NCBI RefSeq assembly: GCF_014648475.1
Contig: NZ_BMRE01000009.1
Coordinates: 62,001 to 126,000 of the forward strand
Length of the DNA: 64,000 nt
Source of the DNA: Lentzea flava
GTDB lineage: Bacteria; Actinomycetota; Actinomycetes; Mycobacteriales; Pseudonocardiaceae
Direction: 5' to 3'
The notes below the pieces were generated by a model that ran no database searches, was not told the origin of the DNA, and saw nothing but the letters and a program-made list of their open reading frames with translations. A program made the translations under genes and the position numbers. Below, piece after piece: positions 19,101-27,383 of this stretch (its first letter is position 1; each line of letters opens with the position of its first letter).

Positions 19101-21983
19101 GTGGGGGAGGACCACCTGCGCGGGGTGCCGCGGCCGTTGGACGTCGAGCTGCCGCGCCTGCGACTCGTCGACCGGCTGCGCCAGCGCTGGTGCCGCCCGG
19201 TCACGCTGGTCGTCGCCGGTCCCGGTTTCGGCAAGACCACGGCACTGGCGCAGGCGGTGCGGGCGAACCTCCTCGATCCCCGCGGCATCGACGTCTGGAT
19301 GACCTGCGGCCCCGGCCACGAGAACGCGAGCAGCCTGGCCGCGGCGATCCTGGACGCTCTCGCCGTCGATCACGGTCCGGCGCCGGGCACCGGGGACGTC
19401 GTCGCCGCCCTGCGCCGGCGAGCCCCGCTGGACGTGTGCCTGCTGCTGGACGACGTCCACGAGATCCCCGGCGGCTCACCGGGAGCCGAGCTGCTGGGCA
19501 CCCTCGCCAGGACCCTCCCAGACACCGCGCACCTGGTGCTGTCCGGCCGGCGGGTCGGCCTCCCGCTGGCCCGCAGGGAAGCGGCGGGCGAGGTGGCCAC
19601 GATCGGGGCCGGCGACCTGGCCTTCACCGACGCCGAGACGGCGGCGCTGGCCAGCCGGTTCGGCCGTGACCTCACCGAGGACCTGCGCGGCTGGCCCGCG
19701 CTCATCAGGCTGTCGCTGAGCGCCGGGCCGGCGGCGTCGTGGCGCTACGCGGCGGAGGAGGTCCTCAGCCGCGTGTCGGACGAGGCGCGGACGGCGCTGG
19801 CCGCCCTGGTGGCGCTCGGCTGCGCGACCGTGGACGAGGTGGGCGCGGTCGCCGAGGCACCGGTGCGGCTCGAGCACCTCGTCCGGTCGGTGCCGCTGAT
19901 CGACCGGCTCGACGACGGCCGCTATCGAGCGCACGACCTGTGGGCGAGCATGGTCCCGACCGACCACCTGCGGGCCAGGGCGGTCGAGGTGTTGTCCGCA
20001 CGGGGAGAGCTGGCCGGTGCCGGCCGGGTGGCGTGCCGGGCGCAGGACTGGGGCCTGCTCGCGCGCCTCGCCGTCGAGCTCGTCCGGACCACGCTGTCGG
20101 TGCTGCCCTGCGCGACCGCCGAGCGGTGGCTCGCCGCGGTGCCGGCCCAGCACGTGGACGAGCCCGCGTTCCTGCTGCTCAAAGCCGCCGTCAGGCACGC
20201 GATCGACTTCACCGATCCGTCGATCGACCGCCTGGTCGACCGGGCCTGCACGCGGATGCTCGGCACCGGCGACCACGACGGCGCGGCGGTGGCACTCGGC
20301 CAGGCCGTGATCACCGCGCATTCCAGGGGTGACCTCGTCCGGCTGGCCCAGGTGGCGCACCGCGCGCAGCAGCTCGACGTCGACTCGCCCGTGCTGCGAC
20401 TGCTGCGGCACAGCACGGCGGCGGTGCTCGCCGAGCTCTCCGGTGACCCGGAGGAGGCCCTGACCCATCTCGCCCAAGCACCGGTGACCGAGGTGCCCAA
20501 GGCGCTCGCGGTGTCCACGACGCGGTTCCACGTCCACTGCCTGGCCATGTGCGGGCGCGGGCGGGAGGCGGCGGAACTGGCCGAGCGGATGCTCGACGAC
20601 GACCTCGCCCGCCGTCACGCCGCCGCGGCGCGCTGGTTCGACGGCCAGGCCGTCGAGTTCCACGGGGACGACCCCGACAGCACAGCGCGCGGTGAGTTCG
20701 TGGCGCGTGCTCTGCACACCGTCATCGCCGCGTCGTACGGCGAGGTCACCACCGAACTGCCCGCTGAGCAGGACAACCCGCGCGACGCGGTGCTGGCCTG
20801 CGCGTCGCACGCGGCGGTCGCGGTCACCCGCGGCGACGAAGACCGGGCCCGCGACGTGTACAAGCAGCACCTGGCCAGGTGGCCCGCGGACATCAAGGTC
20901 GCCGAACGGCACCTGCGCCGGTTCCTGACGCTGGGCTACGTGCTGAGCGACGAGCTCAGGGAACGCTGGGACAGCGCGGATCTGGGTCCGTCGCACCGCA
21001 ACGCACGGGAGGCGGGCCGCGCGTTCGTCCGAGCGCGGTGCGGTGATCTCCCCGCGCATCTGCCGGAGGAACACGCCTTCTGCTTCCTGCCGTTGCCGTG
21101 GTCGGTCGAACTGGCCGCCCGCCTGGCCGCGGCGGGAAGGACGGCACTGGGCACCTGGCTGGCTGATCGCGTCGGGCCAGCGGTGCACCGCCGGTTCCGG
21201 GAACTCGCTCGCGACCCGGACCTCGCCGCCGGAGCCACCCGGTTGCTCGCGACGGTGCCCACTCCGCCCGGCCAGCCGCTCGGCATCGAGGTGCTCGGGC
21301 CGATGCGGGTCACCCGCGACGGTGTCCCGGTGGACGCGCCGGAACTGCGCCGCGTGCGGGTCCGCCAGCTGCTGGGCCTGCTCGTGCTGCGTCCGGTGCT
21401 GAGCAGGGAGCAGGCGATGGACCTGCTGTGGCCCGGCCTCGATCCCGCCAGCGCGGCCAGGAACCTGCGCGTGACGATGACCCACCTGCGCCGGTTGCTC
21501 GAGCCCGGTCGCGCCGGCGGTGAGGCCAGCTACTGCCTGCGTGGCGACGGCGACACCGTCCGACTCGTGCGGGGCGGCTTGCTGACCGCGGACCTCTGGT
21601 CGTTGCGGGAACTCGGCGACGCGGACCAGCTGGACCAGGCGGTCGCGCTGTGGCGTGGCGAGCCGCTGCCGGACCTGGTGGACGTCTGCGAGGCCGAGAT
21701 CGCCGAGGTGCGCGCCCAGCACGTCCGCAACCTGCTGGCGCTGGGCGAACTCCGGCTCGTCACCGGGGATCCGGTGCAGGCGTGGCGACTGGCCGACCGC
21801 GCGCTGGCGCTGGAACCGTTCGAACCGCGCGGGCACCGGCTGGCGCTGGCCGCGGCGCTGCGCGCACGGAATCCACAAAGGACTGTCCAGACCCGTGCGC
21901 GCGTGCTCGACTCGTTGCGGCAGCTCGGTGTCAGACCCGACCCCGCCACGGAGATCCTGCTGCGGCAGTCGGTCAGCAGCTGA
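19101..21983 (+). CDS. Large transcriptional regulator: N-terminal ATPase, C-terminal winged helix and BTAD domain
   Basis: The 960-residue protein has an AAA/STAND-type ATPase at its N-terminus (Walker A GPGFGKTT at about residues 40-47, Walker B VCLLLDDVHE near 115). A long helical middle part is probably TPR-like. At the C-terminus an OmpR-type winged helix (from about residue 727, IEVLGPMRVTRDGVPVD) is followed by a BTAD domain to the end. The order is the reverse of AfsR-type SARPs, in which DNA-binding and BTAD domains come first. Such proteins activate secondary-metabolite or differentiation genes. The start is uncertain: GTG 19101 lacks a good ribosome binding site and GTG 19125 is possible. 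It converges on, and overlaps by 11 bp, the RTX gene. Confidence 0.8.
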   Translation: MGEDHLRGVPRPLDVELPRLRLVDRLRQRWCRPVTLVVAGPGFGKTTALAQAVRANLLDPRGIDVWMTCGPGHENASSLAAAILDALAVDHGPAPGTGDVVAALRRRAPLDVCLLLDDVHEIPGGSPGAELLGTLARTLPDTAHLVLSGRRVGLPLARREAAGEVATIGAGDLAFTDAETAALASRFGRDLTEDLRGWPALIRLSLSAGPAASWRYAAEEVLSRVSDEARTALAALVALGCATVDEVGAVAEAPVRLEHLVRSVPLIDRLDDGRYRAHDLWASMVPTDHLRARAVEVLSARGELAGAGRVACRAQDWGLLARLAVELVRTTLSVLPCATAERWLAAVPAQHVDEPAFLLLKAAVRHAIDFTDPSIDRLVDRACTRMLGTGDHDGAAVALGQAVITAHSRGDLVRLAQVAHRAQQLDVDSPVLRLLRHSTAAVLAELSGDPEEALTHLAQAPVTEVPKALAVSTTRFHVHCLAMCGRGREAAELAERMLDDDLARRHAAAARWFDGQAVEFHGDDPDSTARGEFVARALHTVIAASYGEVTTELPAEQDNPRDAVLACASHAAVAVTRGDEDRARDVYKQHLARWPADIKVAERHLRRFLTLGYVLSDELRERWDSADLGPSHRNAREAGRAFVRARCGDLPAHLPEEHAFCFLPLPWSVELAARLAAAGRTALGTWLADRVGPAVHRRFRELARDPDLAAGATRLLATVPTPPGQPLGIEVLGPMRVTRDGVPVDAPELRRVRVRQLLGLLVLRPVLSREQAMDLLWPGLDPASAARNLRVTMTHLRRLLEPGRAGGEASYCLRGDGDTVRLVRGGLLTADLWSLRELGDADQLDQAVALWRGEPLPDLVDVCEAEIAEVRAQHVRNLLALGELRLVTGDPVQAWRLADRALALEPFEPRGHRLALAAALRARNPQRTVQTRARVLDSLRQLGVRPDPATEILLRQSVSS

Positions 21984-22455
21984 ACTGGACCTCGGTGGAA
22001 GGCGTGCAGAAGTCGAGGCCGGCCTCACCGTCGCCGCCGTCGACGCCGACGTTGCCGGACAGCAGGTCCATCCCGTCGCCGCCGCGCATCCTGTCGTCGC
22101 CGGGTTCGCCGTGGACGGTGTCGTGGTCGGGGCCGCCGTCGACCTTGTCGTCGCCGCGACCGGCGCAGATCAGGTCGTTGCCGCTGCCGCCGTGGATGGT
22201 GTCGTCGTCGTCCAGGCCGATGATGATGTCGTTGCCGTCGAGGCCCCAGATCTCGTCCACGAAGGGGCTGCCCAGGATCACGTCCGGCATCGGGGTGCCG
22301 ACGATGACGCCGGAGCCGACGATCGTGGGCACGGCGTTGTAGCAGTCCGCGATCGTCGGTCTGTTCTGGAACTCCGGCGGGACCTCGTCCGCTGAGGCGA
22401 CACCGGCGGTGCACAGGCCGATGGCGAGTCCTGCGGCGGCAATGCGGAGTTTCAT
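21973..22455 (-). CDS. Exported RTX-repeat calcium-binding protein (160 aa)
   Basis: A Sec signal peptide (MKLRIAAAGLAIGLCTAGVASA, cleaved before DEVPPE) precedes a short N-region with one Cys. About eight or nine nonapeptide RTX repeats follow from residue 55 to 145 (GLDGNDIII, GGSGNDLIC, GEPGDDRMR, GGDGMDLLS). A tail with two Cys residues (LDFC...VQFSC) closes it. RTX repeats form a parallel beta-roll that folds on binding Ca2+, so the protein should fold only after export. Unlike Gram-negative RTX proteins it has no type I secretion signal. It lies downstream of the AfsR-like gene on the same strand, 65 bp apart. Confidence 0.85.
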   Translation of the reverse strand: MKLRIAAAGLAIGLCTAGVASADEVPPEFQNRPTIADCYNAVPTIVGSGVIVGTPMPDVILGSPFVDEIWGLDGNDIIIGLDDDDTIHGGSGNDLICAGRGDDKVDGGPDHDTVHGEPGDDRMRGGDGMDLLSGNVGVDGGDGEAGLDFCTPSTEVQFSC

Positions 22456-22520
22456 GGTTGTCCTCCCTTGTCCGTGTGGTGCCTACGGATCGAGGGTCAC
22501 AACCGGGCGTTGCCCGAACG

Positions 22521-25040
22521 CTAACCGGAGCGAGCCATGTCGCGTTCCACGGCGGGGATCGGCGCCCCGATCTCGGTGCGGATCGCCGCCGCCTCCGTGC
22601 GCAACGACGGGGTGTGCGTGACGTCCGCCAGCGCCTCCAGCACGCTCGCCTCCCGCCAGCGGTCGCCGAGCTCGCGGTGCAGGGTGAGGCTGCGTTCCAG
22701 CAACGAGCGGGCGGCCGCGGGGTTGCCGGTGCCGTGCTCGACGACGCCGAGCAGGTTGAGCGCCCAGGCGATGCCCTCCTTGAACTCCAGTTCGCCGAAC
22801 GTGTCCAGGGCTTCGTCCAGCAGCGTCCTCGCTTTGGCCGGCTCGCCCCGGTACCACGCCACCGCGCCCAGATAGGCGAGCGACGACGTGGCTCCGCGTC
22901 GATCACCCAGATCTCGCAGTGACTTCAGTGATGCCTGAAGATCGGCCTCGGCGACGGCGAGATCACCGGCGAGCCAGGACGTGGCTCCGGCGAGTTGTTG
23001 TGCGTAGGCGGCATTCACGGGGTTGGATGCGCGCGCTGCCTCCTGATAGTGGTGCAACGCCGTGTCGTAGTAGCCGCGTTCCCGTGCGACCGAACCCAGC
23101 AGCCGGTGCAGCCGTCCGGCCAGCGACGGATCGGCTTCCAGGCCGTCACGGGCGTGGCGGACCGCCTCCGAGTAGTCGCATTCGAGCAACGCCAGCGTTG
23201 CCGCGGACGCCAAAGCCTTGCCGCGCAACGGTCCTGAGCCCCTGAGGGCCATCCTGAGCCATTGGCGGCCTTCGCGGTAGTTGCCGGTGCGGTGCCAGTA
23301 GCGGTTCAGCGCGACGACGAGGCGCAGCATCTTGCCGGTGTCGCCGGTCTTCGTGAACCAGTCCATGGTGCGCTGGAGGTTGGCGTGCTCGACCCGCAGC
23401 GCGTCGAGCAGCGTTCCCGTCGGGTCGGCTTCGGCGCGTTCGGCCAGGCGCAGGAAGAAGTCGGCCGCGCGGCCGTGTGCGTCGGAGCGTTGTTCCAGGG
23501 CGAACGCGTGGACGGTTTCCAGCATGGAGAAACGGGTTTCGCCGGCGGTCCGGGACACCCGCACGAGCGACTTGGCCACCAGGCCCGTCAGCGCGTCGAG
23601 CGTGCCCGCGAGTGCCTCGACCAGGTCGGCGGGGAAGCCGCCCGCGCACACCGCGAGATCGGCGAACAGCGTGCGTTCCGAGGACGTCAGCAGGTCGTGG
23701 CTCCACGCGATCGCCGCGCGCAACGGCCCGAGCAGGCCGAACCGGTCGCGCAACCGGCGCACGATCTGGGCGGGGGTGAGGACGGACGTGCGGGCCGCTG
23801 CCAGTTCCAGGGCCAGCGGCAGGCCGTCCAGCGCCGCGCAGAGCTGGGCGATCGCGGGGGCGTCCGCGTCGGTGTAGTGGTGGGCGGCGCGGTCCAGGAA
23901 AAGTCTGACGGCGTCGTAGGCGGCCAGTTCGGTCAACGAGCGGGGCACGTCCGGATCGGGCACAGCTAGCGGTGGAACCGGGTAGACGGCTTCGCCGGGG
24001 ACGGTGAGCGGTTCGCGGCTCGTGGCGAGCACCCGCAGCCTCGGGTGTCTTTCGGTGAACGCCGCGCACTTCGCTCTGAGGTGTTCGCAGTTGTCCAGCA
24101 CCAGCAACGTGTTGCCGAGAGCGCCGAGCTCTCGCGTGGTGATGCCGAACGCCGCCGCGACCGCGTCGCCGACACAGGTGGCGGACGTCAGATCGACCAC
24201 TGTGGACGAAGGCGAGACGTGCCTGGCCAGCCGCGACTTGCCGCAGCCCGCCGGGCCGGTGAGCGTCACGAGCCGCGTCTTTTCGAGCAATCGCACGACG
24301 TCCTGCGTTTCGCGCTGCCGTCCGACGAGGCTCGCACCGGAGTCGGCCGGCGGGCACGCCAGCGCCGCGGCCTCGATCGCGCGCAGGCCCGGCCCTGGAT
24401 CGACGCCGAGCTCTTCGACGAGCACGGTGCGGGCGCGACGCACCGTGCTCAACGCGTCCGCGCGTCGGCCGCCACGTAGTTGTGCGTCGGCGAGCAGCTC
24501 CCAGAAGCGTTCCCGGAGCGGATGGCTCACGACGAGCCGTTCCAGCTGTCCTGTTCCGTAGTTCCCGCGGCTGATCTCCTGCTGTGCCAACGCTTCCTCG
24601 GCCGACAGACGGGCCTCGTGCAACCGCGTGATCTCCGCGGACGCCCACTCGAAGACGTCGCAGTCGGCCAGCGGATCGCCGCGCCACAACGCGAGTGCCG
24701 CACGGGGCGAAGGTGCGCGCTCGAAGCGAGTCACGTCCACGTGTGATGGATCGATGCGCAGGGCATAGCCCGCACTGGTGGTGACGAGAACGTCGACGAG
24801 CCCGATGGCGGACAGTGCGCCACGCACGCGCGCGATGTGGCTGTGGAGCGTTCGCAGTGCGGTGGGAGGGGGCTCGGTGCCCCACAACGCGTCGATCAGG
24901 CGCGTTGCGGGGAGCACCGAGGCTGCGCGCAACGCCAGCAGCGCCAGGAGGGAGCGCTGGCGCGTACCGGCGAGGCGCAGCACGCCGCCCGGCCCGGTGA
25001 CTTCGAGGGGTCCGAGCAGGCGGACGTCGAGTGGGTCCAC
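22521..25040 (-). CDS. AfsR/SARP-family transcriptional regulator
   Basis: The 839-residue protein has classical AfsR order. An OmpR-type winged helix (residues 1-95, VRLLGPLEVTGPGGVLRLAG) is followed by a BTAD domain (about 95-230). An NB-ARC ATPase has Walker A GPAGCGKSRLA near residue 260, LLVLDNCEHL and LATSREPLTVPGE. A TPR array runs to the C-terminus. SARPs bind direct heptamer repeats and activate promoters. The regulator is bracketed by two RTX genes on the same strand (gaps 49 and 65 bp), suggesting one transcription unit starting at the upstream RTX gene. A heptamer direct repeat sits in that operon's promoter region. ATG 25040 is the start that gives a standard SARP N-terminus. Confidence 0.9.
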   Translation of the reverse strand: MDPLDVRLLGPLEVTGPGGVLRLAGTRQRSLLALLALRAASVLPATRLIDALWGTEPPPTALRTLHSHIARVRGALSAIGLVDVLVTTSAGYALRIDPSHVDVTRFERAPSPRAALALWRGDPLADCDVFEWASAEITRLHEARLSAEEALAQQEISRGNYGTGQLERLVVSHPLRERFWELLADAQLRGGRRADALSTVRRARTVLVEELGVDPGPGLRAIEAAALACPPADSGASLVGRQRETQDVVRLLEKTRLVTLTGPAGCGKSRLARHVSPSSTVVDLTSATCVGDAVAAAFGITTRELGALGNTLLVLDNCEHLRAKCAAFTERHPRLRVLATSREPLTVPGEAVYPVPPLAVPDPDVPRSLTELAAYDAVRLFLDRAAHHYTDADAPAIAQLCAALDGLPLALELAAARTSVLTPAQIVRRLRDRFGLLGPLRAAIAWSHDLLTSSERTLFADLAVCAGGFPADLVEALAGTLDALTGLVAKSLVRVSRTAGETRFSMLETVHAFALEQRSDAHGRAADFFLRLAERAEADPTGTLLDALRVEHANLQRTMDWFTKTGDTGKMLRLVVALNRYWHRTGNYREGRQWLRMALRGSGPLRGKALASAATLALLECDYSEAVRHARDGLEADPSLAGRLHRLLGSVARERGYYDTALHHYQEAARASNPVNAAYAQQLAGATSWLAGDLAVAEADLQASLKSLRDLGDRRGATSSLAYLGAVAWYRGEPAKARTLLDEALDTFGELEFKEGIAWALNLLGVVEHGTGNPAAARSLLERSLTLHRELGDRWREASVLEALADVTHTPSLRTEAAAIRTEIGAPIPAVERDMARSG

Positions 25041-25089
25041 GCACCAGCGGAGTCCTCAGCGCGGACCCTGATACATCACCCGGAGTTCG

Positions 25090-25833
25090 TCACTGGACGC
25101 ACACGTCGCCGGGACCCTCCGTGCACGTGTCGGTACCGCCGAGCCCCATCATTCGATTGGGCCAGGCGTTGCCGGACAGCGTGTCGTCGCCGGCGCTGCC
25201 GTAGACGTCCTGGACGTTCAGGACCTGGTCGATCTCGCCAGGCCCGGACGCCGTGCCCGCCGCGAGGTCGATCACCATGCCCTCGGTGTGGTCGCTGAAG
25301 TCCACGCTGTCGCGCATGTTCGGCTTGACGCCGTCGATCTTGTCGTTGCCGTGGCCGCCCTGCAGGAAGTTGCCGCCGCCTTCGGTGGGCGACTCGTCCA
25401 GCACGTCGTCGCCGTCGCCGCCGTAGAGCCTGTCGGCGCCGGGACCACCGGTGATGGTGTCGTCGCCCGCGCCGCCCAGCAGGACGTCCTGGCCGGAGCC
25501 GCCGTGCAGCGAGTCGTCGCCGTCGCCGCCGTGCTGCTCGCTCGGCACGGCGCTGTCGTAGAACACCGCGTCATTGCGGTCGCCCAGGTGTAGGACGACC
25601 TTCTGGACCTGCGCGCACTGGACGCGCGAGACCGACAGGCGCGTGCAGCCGGTGCCTGCCCGCATCGGCCCGGCATCGCTGATGGTGGTGCCGGAGACGT
25701 GGATCTGGCTGGCGCGGGCGGGCGCTCCGGTGACGACGAGCCTGCCGGCCTCGACCCGCGCGACCGTGGCGGCTTCCGGTGCGGCGGCGGTGGCGGACGC
25801 GGCGAGTGCGGCTGCGACGACGAGCTGAAGCAT
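25090..25833 (-). CDS. Exported RTX-repeat calcium-binding protein (247 aa)
   Basis: A short signal peptide (MLQLVVAAALAASATAAA) is followed by a beta-rich region (residues about 22-95). A block of RTX nonapeptides spans about 98-145 (GGDGDDSLH, GGSGQDVLL, GGAGDDTIT, GGPGADRLY, GGDGDDVLD), and further imperfect repeats continue to about 235. The tail CTEGPGDVCVQ has two Cys. It is the second RTX protein around the AfsR-like gene and probably the first gene of that unit. It is divergent from the secreted subtilase with a 132-bp intergenic region. Ca2+-dependent folding outside the cell is expected from the family; the partner or substrate is unknown. Confidence 0.85.
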   Translation of the reverse strand: MLQLVVAAALAASATAAAPEAATVARVEAGRLVVTGAPARASQIHVSGTTISDAGPMRAGTGCTRLSVSRVQCAQVQKVVLHLGDRNDAVFYDSAVPSEQHGGDGDDSLHGGSGQDVLLGGAGDDTITGGPGADRLYGGDGDDVLDESPTEGGGNFLQGGHGNDKIDGVKPNMRDSVDFSDHTEGMVIDLAAGTASGPGEIDQVLNVQDVYGSAGDDTLSGNAWPNRMMGLGGTDTCTEGPGDVCVQ

Positions 25834-25876
25834 GGTTCCCCCTCTTCGACGGTGGGCACGTGACTACGCGGCCGCT

Positions 25877-25915
25877 GTTGTGGATCGGTTGTGGCGGCCG
25901 CATCCGGGCCACAAC
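25877..25915. promoter_or_regulatory. Candidate SARP heptamer direct repeat in the RTX / subtilase divergent promoter
   Basis: Two identical heptamers GTTGTGG at 25877-25883 and 25888-25894 are separated by exactly 4 bp (11-bp period). That is the spacing at which SARP proteins bind successive major grooves on one face. A third copy lies inverted (CCACAAC) at 25909-25915. Reading towards the RTX-AfsR unit, a possible -10 (TAGTCA) lies about 10 bp beyond the repeat. The adjacent AfsR-like gene is the natural candidate ligand. Confidence 0.5.
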
Positions 25916-25965
25916 CGCGCGGGTTTCTCCTTCTCGCCGTCAGTGCAGCTGGGAAAGGGGAGACC

Positions 25966-27291
25966 ATGAGAACCGGCATGGCAGCGCTGCTCGGAGCCGT
26001 GATGGCGGTGGCGGTGGTACCGCTCACCGCGGCGGCGCAGGAGGAGCCAGAGCAGGAGATCATCGTCAAGTTCCGGGACGGCGCGTCGAGATCCGACGCG
26101 CTGGAGAAGTCGCGGACACGGGCCGTCGCGGACGCCACGGACGGCGCCGAGGTGCTCGCCTCCCGCGACGCCGCGGAGTCGATCCGGGTGCTGATGGCAC
26201 GCGGTGACGTCGAGTACGCCGAGCCGAACATCGTGCTGGAGGCGACGGCCGTGCCGAACGACCCGCTGTGGCCGCAGCAGTGGCACTACTGGGAGTCGCC
26301 CGGCGGCATCGGGTTGTCGCAGGCGTGGGACCAGGGGCCGTCCGGTGCGGGAGTGCGGGTCGCGGTGATCGACACCGGCCGCACGTGGCACCCGGACATG
26401 ACCGCCAACTACGTGGGCGGCTACGACTTCATCAGCAACGCGGCCTTCGCGAAGGACGGCAACGGCCGTGACGCCAACCCGGCCGACCAGGGCGACTGGC
26501 GGGTGGCCGGGCAGTGCGGTCCCGGCTCCCCGGCGCGGCCGTCGAGCTGGCACGGCCTGCACGTCTCTGGCACCGTGGCGGCGTTGCGCAACAACCTGAC
26601 CGGTGGCACGGGCGTCGCGCCGTCTGCCAAGGTCGTGCCGGTGCGCGTTCTCGGCACGTGCGGCGGCACGCTGGCGGACATCGCCGCGGGCATCGTGTGG
26701 GCGGCCGGTGGCGCGGTGGCCGGTGTTCCGGCGAACCCGAACCCGGCCAAGGTGCTGAACCTGTCGCTCGGCGGTCCTTCGGCGTCGTGCCCGGCGACGT
26801 TGCAGAACGCTATCAACACGGCGCGCAACGCGCACGGGGCGACCGTCGTCGTCGCCGCGGGCAACGACGCGGCCAACGCCGCCGGGACCACCCCGGCCAA
26901 CTGCGCCGGTGTGATCACCACGGGCGCCACCGACCGGCAGGCCAACCGCGCGTCGTACTCCAACTTCGGTGCCTCGGTCGAGATCTGCGCGCCGGGCGGC
27001 GAGACGGCGCCGGTGGCCGCGAACGGCGTGCTGTCGACGCTGAACAACGGCGCCACGGTGCCCGCCGGGTCGATCTACCAGTTCTACCAGGGCACCAGCA
27101 TGGCGACCCCGCACGTCGCCGGTGTCGTGGCGCTGATGCAGCACGCACGGATGCTGCACGGCAAGCCGTTGCTGACGCCCGCCCAGGTGTTGTTGCACCT
27201 GAAGGCAAAGGTGCTGCCGGCTGCCGCTCAGTGCGGCAAGGGACTGCTGGACGCTCGGGGCAGTGTGGCGGCCGCGATCGCCGCGCCCTGA
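25966..27291 (+). CDS. Secreted subtilisin-like serine protease (S8 family)
   Basis: The 441-residue pre-pro-protease has a signal peptide (MRTGMAALLGAVMAVAVVPLTAAA), an inhibitor-I9-like propeptide (EIIVKFRDG, about residues 27-95) and an S8 catalytic domain. The triad is Asp in AVIDTGR, His in WHGLHVSGT and Ser in GTSMATPHVAG; the oxyanion region reads VVVAAGNDAAN. The protease should act outside the cell after self-processing. ATG 25966 has an AAAGGGGA site about 5 bp upstream; an in-frame upstream start would mask the signal peptide. It faces the RTX2-AfsR unit across the heptamer-repeat promoter region. A terminator follows. Confidence 0.95.
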   Translation: MRTGMAALLGAVMAVAVVPLTAAAQEEPEQEIIVKFRDGASRSDALEKSRTRAVADATDGAEVLASRDAAESIRVLMARGDVEYAEPNIVLEATAVPNDPLWPQQWHYWESPGGIGLSQAWDQGPSGAGVRVAVIDTGRTWHPDMTANYVGGYDFISNAAFAKDGNGRDANPADQGDWRVAGQCGPGSPARPSSWHGLHVSGTVAALRNNLTGGTGVAPSAKVVPVRVLGTCGGTLADIAAGIVWAAGGAVAGVPANPNPAKVLNLSLGGPSASCPATLQNAINTARNAHGATVVVAAGNDAANAAGTTPANCAGVITTGATDRQANRASYSNFGASVEICAPGGETAPVAANGVLSTLNNGATVPAGSIYQFYQGTSMATPHVAGVVALMQHARMLHGKPLLTPAQVLLHLKAKVLPAAAQCGKGLLDARGSVAAAIAAP

Positions 27292-27307
27292 CTGTGAGGT
27301 GTGAACG

Positions 27308-27329
27308 AGGCCCCGGTCATCCGGGGCCT
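27308..27329 (+). terminator. Terminator after the subtilase gene
   Basis: Perfect 9-bp stem AGGCCCCGG (27308-27316) / CCGGGGCCT (27321-27329) with a TCAT loop, followed by TTGTT, 17 bp after the stop codon. Confidence 0.85.
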
Positions 27330-27383
27330 TTGTTCATACGTGGGTCGGTTCCGCGACACCTGTTGAGACTAGAAACTCGTTTT

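Noticed and set aside
26514..27383. 870-bp in-frame extension at the 5' side of the phospholipase C gene
   Set aside because: It is an out-of-frame shadow of the subtilase gene; the Tat signal at 27384 and the terminator at 27308-27329 mark the real start.
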